The notes under the pieces were generated by a model. That model was not told the origin of the DNA. It did not search any database and saw only the letters and a program-made list of their open reading frames with translations. From Sphagnum compactum (taxonomy: Eukaryota; Bryophyta; Sphagnopsida; Sphagnales), in NCBI GenBank assembly GCA_965153455.1, contig OZ234498.1, positions 1,364,001-1,428,000 on the forward strand: 64,000 bases of DNA. The letters run 5' to 3'. Position numbers and translations under genes: made by a program. Shown here piece by piece: positions 26,669 to 39,279 of this stretch. Each line of letters starts with the position of its first letter. The first letter of the stretch is position 1.

Positions 26669-27619
26669 ATATATAAGTATGTAGTTAAATGGCAACCAAC
26701 TACCTAACTAATTAACTGACTAATTAACTAATAAAACTATTAATTATTTAATGAATAAAATATAGAAAAATAAGTTAATAAACTTGCTAATTAACTAATT
26801 AACAACCAAACTAAAAATTAATTAATTCACTTTATAAACTATCCAATTAACTAATTCTTCATAGTAAGAATCATCAATATATTACGATTACTGAATTAAT
26901 TATATTATTAGTTATTATTAAGCATTAATTAATTTATTAAATATATAAACAATAATAATATTTTCAAAAAATGTATATTAACTTTAATAATCTATTAACC
27001 AATTTAATAGCTAGTAATTGGTTCATATTGAAACAATTAGCTAATTATTAGTAACTAATTAATTATTATTTCATAACCTTATAATATAATATTTGAAATA
27101 TTCAGTAATTAATAATTAATAATTAAAATAATTGAGCAATATTTTATTTTAATCTAATAATATAATTAAAACCTATCCTAGGCTAATTTTTTATTATAAT
27201 TATTCTCATTATTATTTTCATTTTTATAGTTCATAATAAATATAAATGTAAATGTTTAATAGTAACAATAACATTAATTCAATTATTATTGTAGCTAGTT
27301 GGTAACCAATGTTAACTATTTTATTATTATTATTACTTCACTCACTATAGCTACTTATGAACTATTACAATAAATATTTTATATTTTTAATATATATATG
27401 CTTCCTACAAAAGAAATTTCTACATTTGTATAATAATTCTTAATTACTACAATAATTATTCTAAAATTATAATATAATAAAACTGAAAAACAATTTGTAT
27501 CAATAATTGATTATAATCATTGAATAATTAATAATTAATAAATATTAATTCTAAATTATAATTATAAAAATTTCAAACTATATATTGATATTTTTTGGTA
27601 ATTATTATAATATATTAAT

Positions 27620-27660
27620 ACCTCATAATTTTTTAGTAATAATAATAATAATAATGTAAT
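27620..27660. repeat. AAT microsatellite
   Basis: AATAATAATAATAATAAT run in the interior of the nested element, within a broad AT-rich field. Confidence 0.7.
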
Positions 27661-29149
27661 TTGTAGGTCGCCTAAGTTAACTATTTTTATATTATTATTA
27701 TTATATTTCATTATGTCACTTGCTAATGCTTTTATGATTTATTATAATTATTTTCTTGTTTTTAATAAATAAATAGATAATTCTAAATAAGTAAATTAGT
27801 CACTTGAAAAGAATATAATAATAATATAATAAAATTTATTAGATTTTTAATAATTTATTTTGTAATTGCCTTATTATTTTTCCTATCATTTTGATATCAT
27901 CATCATCACCATCATTATGATCATTATGTCATAAAATATTATTATTTAAAGAAAATTACGTAAAAAAATATTGAAATTTAGTTTTGTTATAATGTTTATT
28001 CAATATAAATATATAATATAATATTTATAGTTATAAATGTCATTTGTAATAATTTTAAGAAGTATAATAAGATGGTTTGGATAAACTTGTAATATGGGCA
28101 CAATATATTTAGTAAATATCTTACATAAAATTTTAAATTATTCATAATATAAACTAATTAATGTAATCATAATATTGAGGCCATTGATGTTAATAGTAAT
28201 ATTTGAATACACATGTAATATGGTTGTTCATATACATTCAAAATATATATTTTCTAAATTTTAATACACGCAATTATATTCTTTAAAATTCACAAAATAT
28301 ACATTTGTATTCTCATAGAGTTGCAACTACATTGGTCACATTTGCCATTAATTGGACATAAATTGTTCTTCTTGGATGAAACCACACCAAATGTTGTTCA
28401 CATGGAAGGATGAACACCAAAATAGTCGCAAATTAGTTGTAATGTAGTCGCAAATATGATTAACACAAGAAATAGTTGCAAAAATGTCTAAATGTAATTG
28501 CAAATAACTAGTAGTCGCATGTAGTCGCAAATAGAGTGGTTACATTTTGGCCAATTTGTACTAGTGTTATGTACTCAAAAACACAAATATATTTCATAAG
28601 CAATTTAAATGATTTTTCATGTCAATGAAAGTTGAAAGTATATTGAACCATGTCATTTCACATAATCTAACTATGTTTGGATACTATGTCACTAATTTAA
28701 AAAAAATCATTTCAAAAAATGAATTTTTTGGCAAAAATGTGATACAAGTGTAGTAAATTGAAATTTTGACAAGTAATCACATCCACATAGAAGATGACAA
28801 ACATATTTAGATGGGTCATTTTTAAATTTTCATTAAAATTGATTATTATAATACGAATGAAACCTAAATTTAATGTAATCAAAATGGGACTGTGGTTCTA
28901 TTATACCAATGTATACTATAAATATACTCATGGATCCTTCAACATAAATAATGAAATTTACTATTATTTTTACAAAAAAATTACATAACATTAATTTTGT
29001 AAAAATAATTATTGTAGGGCCCAAAACCAAAATTGATACTCAAAATTAAATGCACCCTGTTTTTGGAACAATTATGCTATATATACTATAATATTGGACC
29101 CAAAAGTGCCCCAAAGGGGGTCATCGTAGTGTGTTTTCACCCACCTACC

Positions 29150-29480
29150 ATTTGAATGTGGCCAAGACCTCATGCTTTATATCACTTTCCATTAAGGCAT
29201 TTCAAGTTGATGAAAAATGTTCATAACTTATTGAACCATCTACATATCAAGAATCATTAAAACATCAAACAAATACAACAATGAATCTTAGACCATTTAA
29301 TCCACTAAAATAAATTGAATTCAAATTGGATGTGTGATTATACAATTGTAATAACACTTGCACAAGTTCAAGGAATACAATATTGGAAATGAATTTGCAA
29401 TTATAATCATTCAAATAGTATTTAAAGAGCAACATCTTAAATAACATGAGTATTTGGTATAAAATAAAAGATTAGTTTCA
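29150..29480. repeat. Duplicated segment B, continuation
   Basis: The match to copy C resumes here (TAGACCATTTAA, CTTGCA/TTTGCAATTATAATCA at about 38640-38760). Confidence 0.7.
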
Positions 29481-29770
29481 TCAACAACCAACAAACTTGG
29501 GATTTTGTGGATTTAGTTTCAAGAAAGGAGCCCATAAGTGCAACTTGTGGATCTAGAAGTTAAAGTTAATCTTGGTGAGAATTAGATGAATTCAAAGCAC
29601 GTTTTATCGCTAAATGGTTTAATATTCCCAAGTACTCCATTTGCACTCCATCAAATGTTTGTTGGTGTTTAAATTTTTTCACAACTATAGAACATTAACA
29701 ACTAGATCTAAACTTTATAATAATCAGCTTGGCTTTTGTAGTTATACTCATAGATTGAGGTCATGGTATA
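29480..29770 (+). pseudogene. copia RT N-terminal scrap, copy B
   Basis: Equivalent of 14790-15130: TWDFVDL, then a frame change, then ELDEFKARFIAKWF, corresponding to the F-K-A-R-L-V-A-K-G region of copia RT. Several stops. It is followed by R1 copy B, as in copies A and C. Confidence 0.7.
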
Positions 29771-30690
29771 ATCTATAAATTGGATTTTTAAAGATAGTTG
29801 ATGATTTACAAATGTAGTTTTACATTATTCCAAGAAACATGAGCATAAACTTTAATATTAGTGTTGAACATCAATCATTTAGGGGACTAGTTTTCAAGTT
29901 AGGTATGAAGTTTTCATTATAGGACCAATTTTCAAGTCAGTTGTGAAGTTGGTTTTCAGGGAACAATAAAAAAGGTTCTCACTTTAGGTGATAATCATTT
30001 CCTTTATAACCAATAAGGTCTTACATGAGCTTCAACTAGATAACATAGGAGGCTACAAAGGAACCCGTTGGGTCCAATTCTTAGGCTAATAGAGAGGCTG
30101 TAAAAAAACCTAAAAAGTAAGTGCTCAATAAGTGAGATTTGGACTTAAAACTTCTTTGGTCTCAAATAATGTCTTCACCATTAGGCAATAAGCTCTCATT
30201 TGAAAAAACTTGGAAGAATGTTTTTATCTAATGTTAAATCATGCCAATGAGTTTTAATTTTAAAATTGGGACAAAAGACAATTAAATTAAAATTTTATCT
30301 TATTATTACACATTTGAAAAGTTATGTGTTGTGCTTAAAACATTGGTTTCATTTCAAGGAGGTCTTGGCTTCAAATTTCAATAAGTTTGAGAATCAATTT
30401 GATTATTTTTTTAAGGACAAGTTAAAAATTGGGGTGGGTATGAAATTTTTGAAAATAAGATATTGTTCATTCAAGAATTGGACCCATTCTTCAAAACTTT
30501 TATAAGAACCAGAATTGATGATTTAAAAAAATGTTGTTTGATATCATATTGAAATTGCATCATAATTTCATATTGGAATGAAAGCAAGAAAAAAATTGCA
30601 ACACAAGGTTGTCCTGTGAAAAAAACTACTATATTCAAACTACCTATCTATGAGGCACTCAATTAGATAAAGGATGTAATTCAAGGGTTT
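29771..30690. other. Retroelement-derived spacer, no gene
   Basis: Connects the RT scrap to R1. The part near 30540-30600 (TATCATATTGAAATTGCATCATAATTTC in pieces) parallels 39130-39160 of copy C, where a primer-binding-site-like string is seen. The open frame 30266-30505 shows no domain. Confidence 0.4.
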
Positions 30691-33600
30691 AATCCAAGGA
30701 AAGTTAAACTTTGAACCAAAATATCGATAGAGATTTGGCCTTGTAAATACTATAATTTATTTACTTTAACTTGACTTGATTGAGACAAATGACTATTGAG
30801 TTATTAGAATATAGGGGGTGGTGGAGTAGACGGTGTTGTATCGACATTGTCCCTTGGGGGGTCTATTTGAGGGCTTTGTATCGAATATGGTGGCGTATTA
30901 GGGTGTGGTTGCCTCCTAAGAAACTGAGCTTCTTGAATGCATTTAGAGATTTCATTTTGGTCCTGTCATAATGAAAGTGCAATGGTATTGTAAGACTTAG
31001 CTATCAATCACTTCTTTCCTCTTTGGAGGTGAGAGAGGTTTAAGAAGATGGGGAAACATAACATAATGAAAAACACACAAGCAAGCTTATCATCCCCAAA
31101 CAAATGATGCCAACAAAAGACGATGCCTACAATCCATACCTTGAAACAATTTTGAAGGAGGAGTTCATGTGGCACTCGTGTACCAACTACACCCACCATA
31201 TCATGAAGCTCCAAAATTGCTAGTAATGTGAGTACAGTCACCAGCCATGAGGAATGCCCCCAACCTCCTCGCATCATCCAACCCGCCATTGCTACCATAG
31301 CCTGAAGTTGTACTTAATAAATTCTGCAGAAACCTGTAAAACTAAGATCACTTAGAGCTAACAGCTTTGTAATGAACTTGCTCTCACATCTAGATGTCCA
31401 AGAATGTATGAAGGAGGTTCTGCAAGTCCCAGATATATAAGTCCTAGAGAAGCTAAAGACTGGGTCTAATATGTTTGCAGCAACAACTAGAGGCAATGCT
31501 TTACGATGTGGAGGTTTGTGACCGGTGAATTTCTTCAGACTAAATTTGGTCGTCGGTGTAAATTTGACTAAGTTAACTATTTGTTTGGCGAAAATCCGGC
31601 CAACTATAAATGTCACAAAATTTCAAAGGTGGTGATTGCTGCCGGCTTGATTTGAGAAATCGGTTCCTAGTATTGACTTATTTGGCCATTTTGCGAAGTA
31701 CTAGGTCTAGAGGTTATGCAGTATGTAGCAGTGTTTATTTTTTCAAATTCCTCAAGTAGGTGCACTGGGTAGGATCGTCGGCATTATTGCGAAGTAAATG
31801 GCGACTGTCCTGGTGGACTAGTAGATCTTTCTTGGAATCCTGCCTAGTTCTAGCGACCTACAGGAATACACTGTGTAAAACTGGCGACATCTAAGTTTTT
31901 TTGGTCAAGATATGGCGAATGTTGTTTTTTAAATCTCAAAAACCCCGTTGTTGGATTTGCCAGCCGTTTTTTTTTGTCGTGAGGTTCCTAAAATTCTCCA
32001 GGAAAACAAATAAATTTGATACGTAGGTCAGCATTCAGTCCACCAGCAACTACTTTCTCAGTAGCTAAGCCACAGCAGCTCAATGCTGCTACTCAGATGT
32101 GAGAAATTATCCATATTTAAGTATTGTGGTAAAAAAAATCTGGACAGTGGATTGTCGTGTGAAAATGCTGTGTTAGACGACTTGGCAATGGATCTCAAGA
32201 ACAGGGATAATAAAAAATGGCACTTTCTTAATTGCCGACGACTCAAAGCTTGGCGGGCTCACACTAGGACCTAAGCCAAAGAAGTGAAGAATGAGGTGGT
32301 TGCCTACATGGTGTTGAGCTCATCCCAAGAGTTATATCATAAATAAAGAAAACAAAGAAATATGGATATAAGTATATTGTGTTGTGATTTCACACAAGTT
32401 CATCATCCATCTAATACTTAGATTCGAAAGTTGCATAAATTAGTTTAGATTTATCTACCAGCTCTTTTAAGGGTAAACCAAGTCGATCCACCATCTCCTC
32501 AGATTATTGTGTGACTTACTGATGAATTAGCTACTTTAGCAAGATGATCTAGATTAGACAGTCATCCTGATCTTTGACGTTTTGGCTTCTGCCTCTTTTG
32601 TATTTAGCCTACTTTTGCTGTTCAGCCTGGTTTTCGAGCAGTTGCGTTCGAGCACGAATAGTGTGCACTGTTGTTTAGTTTCTTTCTACTATTTAGAAGA
32701 TGTGCATAATTGATGTATAAGAATAATCTGTGCAATATTCACATATATTCTTCAGTCTTTGGCATTGGATGGAACCCATCTCATAAAATGTGGAAGGAAG
32801 GAGATATGCAAGGTTTGGAGCCGTCAGTACCTACTCTTCAAGACCTTGAGGCACATATGTCACTCAAGATTATTAAAGTGACACTGCCCAGAGTCATCTA
32901 TATATTATGGAACGAGCCTGGTAAGTGGTGTTATGTGTAAGAGCATCTCCACCCAACACCTGCAAGCACACCTTTTCATTAAATCTCATAAAATGTGGAA
33001 GGAACTGGGTATATATGTAAGGTACCGAGCCACAAGTACCTACTCTTCAAGACAGTATGAACCTTCAGGCAGAAATGTCACCCAACATTATTAAAGTCAC
33101 ACTGCCCAGCGTCATCTATTTACTATGGAACTGGTAAGTCGTTCTGTGTAAGAGCATCTCCACCCACACCTGCAAGCACACCTTTTCATTAAATCTTGCA
33201 ACAGGATAGCATAAATCCTGCTGCACTCCTAGGAGTATTGATGTCCATTTTCCAGTGGTCATTTTAACCGATTCTACTACGGATTTGGACAGTAACTATT
33301 CCAGATGTAAAGACATGCATGGTCCTTGAGTGTTTAAAGGACTTTTATCACGTTTGTGGGTGGGGATAGTGATCATGAACCACTATTGTATTTTAATCTA
33401 AAGGAGTTGTCTACAGTTTTGGGGTGGAGATGCTCTAAGAACGCTTTGAGCCCCTACAGGCAGATACAGTTTGATCAGGTGGTAATGGGTTCCACCAGAG
33501 CCTGATTTAGAGGTCACTGCTGCTCCTTACCATGGTGGCTTCCATCACAAGTAGAACCGGCAGAACTAAAAGTGGAATGAGCATATCAGCACCACGCCCC

Positions 33601-33735
33601 ACCTAGCCAAAAACCTCTAAAGCCTTAATAAGACACCAAAACCAGTTAGGAACAAGGGTAGAGTAAAGAAATGGCAAGGTTTCTTTCCAAACTTTCCTTA
33701 TCTTTCCAATGCCCGACTTTTCTTCTAGGCCGTTA
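30690..33735 (-). pseudogene. Repeated gene-like unit R1, copy B
   Basis: Longest fairly continuous R1 copy. The minus-strand exon-like part is 31008-31298 (GGWG, LTLLAILELHDMVGV, VWIVGI). The adjoining frame 31314-31616 holds TYISGTCRTSFIH, also found in D and E. The end of R1 at TTCCTTATCTTTCC (about 33700) matches A and D. The interval 32290-32700 supplies the uninterrupted host sequence against which insertions in copy D can be read. Frames are broken; product unknown. Confidence 0.5.
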
Positions 33736-33741
33736 AGTATA

Positions 33742-33834
33742 GGGTAAGGCCCTGCTATCAGGAAATTACTGTGTGAGCACCGAGTGAGGAGCCCGAGGTC
33801 CACATAGTATTTCCCTGACAGCAAGGCCTTACCC
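33742..33834. repeat. Foldback element with 34-bp arms
   Basis: Left arm 33742-33775 starts GGGTAAGGCC; right arm 33801-33834 is its complement with five differences. The spacer is 25 bp (33776-33800). It lies just past the point where R1 copy B stops matching copy A, so it is probably part of an insertion. Could be a MITE or a hairpin-forming locus. Confidence 0.75.
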
Positions 33835-33939
33835 TTTGTAACAACCGAGGTAATCAATGGCTTAAAACAAAAATGTTTCCCTTCCAAAGATTTCATTGGC
33901 TTACATCGTGTGCCCGAGAGATCTTATAATCTCACACCC

Positions 33940-34210
33940 TCAGCCCTAGGGCTCTTTTTGTAAGCCTGACTACTAAATGTAAGCTGCCCTATAAATACAC
34001 TAAGAGTTCTCTCTGAGGTTGTTACGTTGTAAGGAAAGTTCACGTACAAGTGGGTTCTGTTGAGGGACTTTAGGCCGAGAGCCCAAGGGTTTTCCTGAAC
34101 CTCAGGAGAACCCTTGAATACAAGAACCTTCAGACATGCAACCGACTGTCTTTTTATGGGAACATAAGCACAGTTGGAAAAAGGAGGTTCTCCTGTTGGC
34201 ATAATGCCCT
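33940..34210 (+). promoter_or_regulatory. Possible LTR-type promoter block
   Basis: CTATAAATAC at about 33989 followed by AAGAGTTCTCTCTGAGG resembles the TATA box and transcript start region of a plant LTR. No paired LTR was found. Open frames on the minus strand (33924-34202, 34209-34448) have no recognisable domain. Confidence 0.25.
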
Positions 34211-34559
34211 AGGGTTCTTCTGTTGGGGAAGATCCTTCAAAGTACATAGACAAATAAAAGGACAGTTGTTTTTGGAACTTGCACTCTTGCTCTTTCAGGG
34301 TTGGCCCTTGAGCCAGCCCTTTTCCCATGTACTTGTCAAATCTCCTTTTCACAGTTTCTTTTTTCATTCGTAGATGCTCGTTTCTTAAACAATCAGTTGT
34401 AAAGAAAAGAATAGTGAGTGAAAGGAAAGAATGAATTTGCAAAGACATGCATGCAAGCTTTCAAATTTTGTATAGGGTATTTGCATGAGGTTGTGGTTTT
34501 TGGAATAAGGGCCTCTACAAGGCAAAGACAAGGTAGGTCCAATTCTGGTAGACCCTTGC

Positions 34560-36110
34560 TAGTTGGTAGCTAGCAACATCAAGTTGAAGCAACAAAAATG
34601 AAGGATGCATTATAATGGTCATCATGGGCAACAACTGTTTTTCTTTTTTGTTTTGGGCACACAACATCAGACTTGACTGACAAGCTGTTGGCGAAGACCC
34701 CAAGTCAGGCCCAATGGCAGAGAGGGCTGGCAGGAATTTCACCTGCACGCCACTGGGTTTGAACGCAGGACCTTTTAAGTCCCAGGGTCCCAGAAGGGGC
34801 TATAACAGTGAGTGATGCACCCCAGGGGCCATGATGACAACTTTGGTAGATAATTGATTGCTCCTACCAATTTTTTTGCGTTGGAAAAGAGGTTTTTCCA
34901 AGTACCTAATAATGACTCAAAACTATGAAGTCAACAAGACAAAAATTAGATCAAAAGTAAGCATTAGGTTAGGTGGTAAGTTAAACAACAAATTTTACGC
35001 ACAGAAACTCTCCTTTTGGATGACTATATGTTTTTGTGTGTACAAAAAATTGTCACAATTTTATAGTTTTCAATACATGTTCAAGTTTGATGCATCATGA
35101 TCGAAAAATATTTTATAATAAAAAATTTACAAAAGTGATGGTTTGTGTCTCAATCTATCATTATGTTCTGAAATTAATACATACATGAATAATTTAGTAG
35201 TCCAAGGAAGTATTATTTTAAATTGTAAATCTTTAATACATCATTTTAATTGCAACAAAAGGGCTAAAACCATGAGTTTTAATTTTTAAAATTCCATAAA
35301 ATTTTACACATAAAAAATGACAACGGTAAAAAACAAAATTTTCTCATCAAAGTTTTCATTTTTTTCTGAAGTTGTGAAGTTTAGATTAAATGATTATAAA
35401 ATGTTTACTAATACATTATGATATGATAATATAGATGATTATGATCTTTTTGTGTTGTAAAATATTCTTCCATTGAAGATGCATTTGAGCTAAGTATTTT
35501 TTCATCATTTGATAAGAATAAGGTGGAGTTTTCAAGTTAATAGAAAAATTAAAAAAAGTTGTCAAAATAAAGGTTTTGAAAAACCTCTATAACACTATTG
35601 GTGTACATTTACACAAAGGTAAACTTATTGAATCAATTGCATATTCATGGTCTTTATAATTTATTTTAATTTTAAAGCCCAAATCACTTATATGTGATCT
35701 TTAAAATAATTAAAAAATGTGAATTTTATTTGTTGGTACTTTTGATATTATAGGTAGTTTCATTTTTTTTCCAAATCATATACATTGAAATGTACATTCA
35801 CCTTTTACCACCTTGATTAATGGATGGTCATTCTCAATGTTGGTTGGTTTTTGTTTCTCAATAGGACCTTTATCCTAGTTCCAACTTTTACAAAATAGTT
35901 AAAATAATCTATGGTTCCTATTCAAGGATTTTTAAAAAATTGATAGAACTTTTGGTTTGGACCCTATTCTTCACATTTCAAGACCTTTAGTTTGTGATTT
36001 TAAAAACAAATTTCTATGCAAGTTTAGTTCCAAAATGGATTTTTTTTAACCTACCAACACATAGCCCAAAACTAATTTTTTTCTAGGTACTAGCACTTTA
36101 CCACCAATAA
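34560..36110. repeat. Duplicated segment, copy B (with 19980-20560)
   Basis: Counterpart of 19980-20560, split by the SINE at about 34690-34830: GGTCATCATGGGCAA is left of it and GACAACTTTGGTAGA right of it, whereas these phrases are close together in copy A. Confidence 0.6.
34690..34830 (-). mobile_element. tRNA-derived SINE (family S1), copy 2
   Basis: On the minus strand: an A-box-like CATCACTCACTG near 34810-34821, B box CGTTCAAACCC near 34755-34766, then GTGAAATTCCTGCCAGCCCTC, matching the copy at 1003-1130. Copy A of the duplicated segment (20030-20075) lacks it, giving an approximate empty site. Confidence 0.65.
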
Positions 36111-36156
36111 AATGTGACCACCTACATCAACTACATGCCAAATATACCACACCCCT

Positions 36157-36172
36157 CCCCCCCCCCCCCCCC
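36157..36172 (+). repeat. Poly-C tract
   Basis: Sixteen C in a row within a C-rich stretch. Length may be unreliable. Confidence 0.9.
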
Positions 36173-37740
36173 TCCAAGCCTGCCCACACCCAACTACCCC
36201 CCAACACATCCCCAAATTATCATTCAAAAAAATGTTGTTATTGGGGGTAGCATGATTTTGTAATCATTTTTACCTGTTATTGACAATTTGAAATGAGCAT
36301 GATACCATAATAAACAACAAAAGCTAGCAATGATTATTTTTTTAATCAAGTGATTTACCTTATAGTTGTGATTTAGTAATTGGGTCCATTCAAAGTTGGG
36401 GTACTTTTGTAGGGCTACTTTTTGTAAATAACATTTATTTGAAACAAATTTAAATGAGAAAACTTAAATAGTCCAATTTAAGATAATTCATGTGATAGTG
36501 ATGGTTTTTCACATGCATACATATAATTGAGTATCAATATTTTGATATGTAGTTAAAAATGTAAAAAACCCAAAAAATTCTCCAAATGGGTTTCAATGGA
36601 CAATTAAACATGTTTTTTCACAAGATTTTTTCTTACACATTTGACTTACACCTAAAGTTAGAAAATTTGAACCCATTGAACTTTTTTTTTGGCCCAATGG
36701 TGAAAAATGAGTTTTTTTGCTGCAGCCCTTTCCTTCAAAATTTTAAAATTTTGAAAATTTTGTATGATTTGGTGTTTTAGCAAGTTCACCCAACAAACAT
36801 GTACTTTCATAGAATTGGACATGTTTTCATTGTACAGATTTTTAGAAATTAATTATATGACTTTATGCATTCCTTTTGATTACTTAAAAAAAATTGTAAT
36901 TGGGACACTTGATATAGTTAGTTTAAAGAATTCAAAATGACATTCACATTGTATCCAATTTTTTTTTTTAATAATTCAACAAGACATCATTTAATCTATT
37001 GACATACAACAATCAACTACAACCATAATACTGTAAAATAAACAAAAATCCAAAGCTACCATTTGTAGTCCTTTAAAAATAGGTCATTCCTTTTTGGTAC
37101 CCAATCTTGAACGGACCTAATTTGCCATGTAATTCAAATCCAGTCATCTACTTTCTAACATACACATTATTACATCATTTAATTTTAAAATACCAAAACC
37201 AACCAAGTAGTAGTAGGTTTGTTTTATGAAAACTTCATTCACTTACGCAACATCATCATGATCAACATCCCTTTCACCCATAGTTATGCCAATATGGGTT
37301 TTCAATACTTGTAGTGTAGTAAATAAACAAAACTCATCATTTTTTAAACTTTGCATTTTTGACTACCTAGTCCTTTTTACTATAAATTTGGACTAGAGGT
37401 CTTGGTCATTGAATTGACATGTATGTAAATTGATTAGTTCAATTTATTAAAATGGTTTTTTTATTACTTGGTCAAATGTGACATAGAATCAAATAGGACA
37501 AAAAATTGACACCTCCAGCAAAAAAAGCAAGGTTATAATCAAATGGGAGATGTGTCAATTTTGACCATAGTTCAATGGAGCAGTCTAGGTTTACATTTGT
37601 TCCCATATACATTATGTTCTATATATGTTGATGAAGCCTTGATCTATGCCTTCATGTATTTCCAAATGCTTGGAGCAAATGCATAATTCCTAAAGGATCC
37701 ATTATAACACAAAATTGCCCATTGTTGAAAGTTGTAAGCA
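36173..37740. other. No gene seen
   Basis: AT-rich spacer; the 64-codon frame 36586-36780 lies in F/N/K-rich low-complexity sequence and is not a gene candidate. Confidence 0.45.
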
Positions 37741-38830
37741 AATGGATTTTGAAGTATATTTAAATTGATTAACGATGTACACAACCAAAACTATATGATA
37801 TTGAATCAACATAACCACATTGGTTTCAACATATAAACTTGATTATAGCTTTGAACCTCATTAGTTGCAAGATCCTATTCACTTCAATTCACTATTGTCA
37901 ATTAGTAATTAAAATGATCACATATAAAATCAGTGTTAACTTCAATAACCTCTAGCTCCTCGTTGCAATCACCATCCTTTATAAATTATGCCTATATGAC
38001 ACATTAGTATCATTTTGATAGGCATGTTCTAAATAGCTTTAGCTAACTCATGTGCTCTACAAGTTAGAGCCAAACATCCAAATATTGATTATTATTTAAA
38101 AGACATAATTTTGATTGAAATAATTCATTAAGGTTTTTTTTTTGAAAAGTTATGTCTCTAAGGGACTTGAAGAGGCTTTTTGGAAAGTTGTATTCTTAAA
38201 CCCTTGAAGATGATTCACTTGGGCCAATGGCACAAGAGCTCACTTGTATACATAAATTAAAACCAAATAATCTTTTACAAAATTATTATTTTTATTAATT
38301 AAAATAATGGTAACATAATATTAGTTCAATATTTGAAATAATTCACATCCTTTTATAAGTATGGGTGTAAGATTTGATGAAATGCCAACACTTTGAAACT
38401 ATAAGCTATTCCACACCCTTTTCAAATCCCTGATGGTAGATGACATTGCAATTTGGAGAACCCATATTCAGACACAATCAAATCCTTGAGCACCCACCAT
38501 TGGAATGTTAGTACCTTCATTTGACAAATCACTTTCCATTTAGGGAATTGGAAAAATGTTTGTAACTTGATGATCAACCATCTACATTTTAAGAACCACT
38601 AACACATCAAAGAAATACACAGTTACAATAGCCAATCTTAGACCATTTAACCCACCAAAATAAGTCAATCTCAAAATTGGATGCATGACTTGTGATTGTA
38701 GCAATACTTCAACACATTCAAAGAAAATAATATTAAAAATGACCTTGCAATTATAATCACTGAAATGATTATTAAGGAACAACCATCTCACATAGAATAG
38801 ATCTTTGCTATAGAATAAGAGATTGAATCC
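37740..38830. repeat. Duplicated segment, copy C
   Basis: Uninterrupted counterpart of 24840-25578 plus 29150-29480. The junction AATCCTTGAGCACCCACC near 38481-38498 is the empty site for the 3.6 kb element of copy B. Confidence 0.75.
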
Positions 38831-38834
38831 ACAA

Positions 38835-39070
38835 CAACCAACAAACTTGAGATTTCATGGATCTACTTTTGTGAAAGCAGCCCATAAGTGCGACTTGTGG
38901 ATGCAAAAGTTTAAAGTTAATCTTGGTGGGAATTGAATGAATTCAAGGCATGCCTTGTGACTAAATGATTTAAGCAACATTCATATTCACTCCTTTTGCC
39001 ATCCGTTGTGCTTATTGGTGTCTAAATTGATTTCATAGTTACAAAACATTGGATTTCTAGGGCTATGTTC
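38835..39070 (+). pseudogene. copia RT N-terminal scrap, copy C
   Basis: Equivalent to copies A and B: GGATCTACTTTTGTGAAAG..., then a frame with WELNEFKACLVTK, matching the F-K-A-R-L-V-A-K block of copia RT. Stops present. Confidence 0.65.
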
Positions 39071-39122
39071 ATAGTTGATGACTCACATATGTAATTTACA
39101 CTAGTCCAAGAAACATGAGTTA

Positions 39123-39135
39123 AGCTCTAATACCA
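39123..39135 (-). other. Primer-binding-site-like string (initiator Met tRNA type)
   Basis: On the minus strand TGGTATTAGAGCT, close to the common plant copia PBS TGGTATCAGAGC. The sequence to its right (TATTGAAATTGCATAATGG) would then be an LTR end in reverse orientation. One short match, so moderate. Confidence 0.45.
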
Positions 39136-39279
39136 TATTGAAATTGCATAATGGCTTCATACTAGAATGAAAGCAACAACAAAATTGCAACACAAGGGTT
39201 TCCTTTGGAAAGCACTAATACATTGAAGCAGGCTAATTGTATGCCACACAATGAGATAAAGGATGTAATAAACGGACAT

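Larger units (their letters stand above)
25833..28566. mobile_element. CACTA-type element nested in the 3.6 kb TIR element
   Basis: Right end, reversed, is CACTAGTACAAATTGGCCA; the left end is TACTAGTAGAAAATGGCCA, which has 16 of 19 matches and a first-base C-to-T change. Both subterminal zones carry AGTCGCAAA / TTGCAACTA motifs in opposed orientation (25870-25950 and 28315-28545), typical of CACTA transposase-binding repeats. Target duplication is not evident (ATC versus TTA), so it is old or rearranged. No transposase frame. Confidence 0.55.
25579..29143. mobile_element. Non-autonomous TIR DNA transposon, 3.6 kb, with nested CACTA
   Basis: The left end (25579-25613) and the complement of the right end (29109-29143) match at about 29 of 35 positions, beginning TGGGTGAAA and including CAC and ATGAC blocks. 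Flanks on both sides carry ACCATT close by (25573-25578; 29147-29152), possibly a worn target duplication. Paralogous copy C at about 38480-38505 lacks the element and serves as an empty site, with small differences at the junction. No transposase frame is present. Most of the interior is a second, CACTA-type element. The family (Mutator-like or other) is undecided. Confidence 0.6.
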
